6,130 nt of DNA from the NCBI GenBank assembly GCA_016795125.1, contig JAEUIG010000224.1, forward strand, positions 1 to 6,130, written 5' to 3'. A model generated the notes under the pieces. It worked only from the letters and a program-made list of their open reading frames with translations. It did no database searches and had not been told where the DNA came from. Source of the stretch: Planctomycetaceae bacterium (GTDB lineage Bacteria > Planctomycetota > Planctomycetia > Planctomycetales > Planctomycetaceae). Below are positions 5,758-6,130 of the stretch, piece after piece. The number at the start of each line of letters is the position of its first letter. Positions within the stretch are counted from its first letter, which is position 1. The translations under genes and the position numbers were made by a program.

Positions 5758-5833
5758 TACAAAGTAGAGACTCACAGCCGTCAGCGATGAGAAAGTTCAC
5801 GACGGACGTTTTGATGCGTGCTGCACGACGGCC

Positions 5834-5942
5834 CGCCCCGGGAGGGGCGACAGAATGTAGCCGGGGGTGGAACGCAGTTCGCCGCAGGCGAGCGGAGTGG
5901 AACCCGCGGTACTGCTCATGAAGCTCCACCCCGGCGGGGTGG
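5834..5942. repeat. Cluster of three GC-rich hairpins (REP-like)
   Basis: Three dyads follow each other. The first is CGCCCC (5834-5839) with GGGGCG (5844-5849), a perfect 6-bp stem. The second is CCGGGGGT (5861-5868) with ACCCGCGG (5902-5909), seven of eight pairs around a 33-base interior. The third is CCACCCC (5926-5932) with GGGGTGG (5936-5942), a perfect 7-bp stem with a GGC loop. There are no T-tracts. Compact series of this kind are typical of repetitive extragenic palindromes, and they could stall transcription past the upstream gene. Confidence 0.7.
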
Positions 5943-5958
5943 CCGAAGTCGTCGTGTG

Positions 5959-5982
5959 CTGCCAACTCATCGGTGTCGGCAG
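5959..5982 (-). terminator. Imperfect hairpin just after the upstream membrane-protein gene
   Basis: CTGCCAAC (5959-5966) pairs with GTGTCGGCAG-side bases (5975-5982) at seven of eight positions, starting 6 bases past the stop codon at 5989. No T-run follows, so it is only a candidate terminator or stabilising stem. Confidence 0.25.
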
Positions 5983-5988
5983 AGAGAC

Positions 5989-6130
5989 TCACGCGGCCCG
6001 GCACACCTGCGGCGTCAGATCGGGCGAATCTCCACTCAACTTCACCGGTTTCTCGCGGCCGTTCAGCAGCGTGCCGATCCACGTCCGGTAGACGAACGCG
6101 GCATACGTCAGCAGCGACAGAGCGAGGGCA
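5989..6130 (-). CDS. C-terminal fragment of an unidentified membrane protein (runs off the right edge)
   Basis: Forty-six codons and a TGA stop are visible in a frame that is open to the window edge. The fragment begins with a hydrophobic helix, ALALSLLTYAAFVYRTWIG, followed by a hydrophilic tail TLLNGREKPVKLSGDSPDLT and PQVCRAA. This reads as the last membrane helix of a polytopic transporter-like protein with a short C-terminal tail, probably cytoplasmic given the basic NGREKPVK segment. The final helix and tail are loosely like those of CstA-type carbon-starvation transporters, but the piece is too short to assign. Codon use and residue order look protein-like, and this frame is favoured over the overlapping one that continues into the intergenic repeats. 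Its stop lies 429 bp before the kinase start, so the two are probably transcribed separately. Confidence 0.65.
   Translation of the reverse strand, partial: ALALSLLTYAAFVYRTWIGTLLNGREKPVKLSGDSPDLTPQVCRAA

Larger units (their letters stand above)
5560..5988. other. 429-bp intergenic region built largely of short repeats and hairpins
   Basis: I see no gene here. In order of coordinate it contains the kinase ribosome-binding site and candidate -10, a heptamer array (5634-5674), a near-palindrome (5738-5757), another copy of the CAGCCGTCAGCGAT wording (5775-5788), a cluster of GC-rich hairpins (5834-5942) and an imperfect hairpin (5959-5982) beyond the stop of the upstream gene. A 122-codon minus-strand frame at 5714-6082 crosses all of these and overlaps the upstream gene in another frame, so it is rejected. 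Confidence 0.7.

Noticed and set aside
5714..6082. 122-codon minus-strand frame overlapping the right-hand gene and the repeats
   Set aside because: It overlaps the membrane-protein C-terminus in another frame and translates the hairpins and near-palindrome; the product has no hydrophobic core or recognisable motif. The competing frame gives a convincing membrane helix and tail.

Overview
The window looks like high-GC bacterial chromosome, most likely from a planctomycete. That assignment is an inference from the large transmembrane Hanks-type kinase, the kinds of gene present and the intergenic repeats; no rRNA or other taxonomic marker is present. All five genes I can support lie on the minus strand, so the window is read from right to left. 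I see no tRNA, rRNA, CRISPR array, transposase, integrase or phage gene.

Layout in the direction of transcription. (1) 5989-6130: C-terminal end of an unidentified membrane protein. (2) 5560-5988: a 429-bp gap packed with short repeats and GC-rich hairpins. (3) 2887-5559: an 890-residue Ser/Thr kinase with a GTG start and a strong Shine-Dalgarno. It has one membrane helix, four DUF5666-like beta repeats and a caspase-fold C-terminus that has lost both catalytic residues. (4) 2450-2886: a 437-bp gap holding a MITE-like element bounded by imperfect inverted repeats. (5) 863-2449: a protein of the N,N-dimethylformamidase large-subunit family. (6) 698-862: a short gap with an inverted repeat just after the previous stop codon. 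(7) 284-697: a 137-residue hypothetical protein with two membrane helices. (8) 113-283: a gap with a small hairpin and a weak promoter-like signal. (9) 1-112: the first 37 codons of methionyl-tRNA synthetase.

The genes are separated by 165-437 bp and do not overlap, so nothing indicates one tight operon or a shared pathway. The most notable item is the kinase, because it couples a probably active cytoplasmic kinase to an exported pseudo-caspase through a repeat stalk. That arrangement suggests a receptor whose outer domain binds rather than cuts. The second is the amidase-like protein, which keeps candidate iron ligands at the right spacing but has no small-subunit gene beside it. The third is that four of the intergenic gaps carry repeat or hairpin sequences of differing type.
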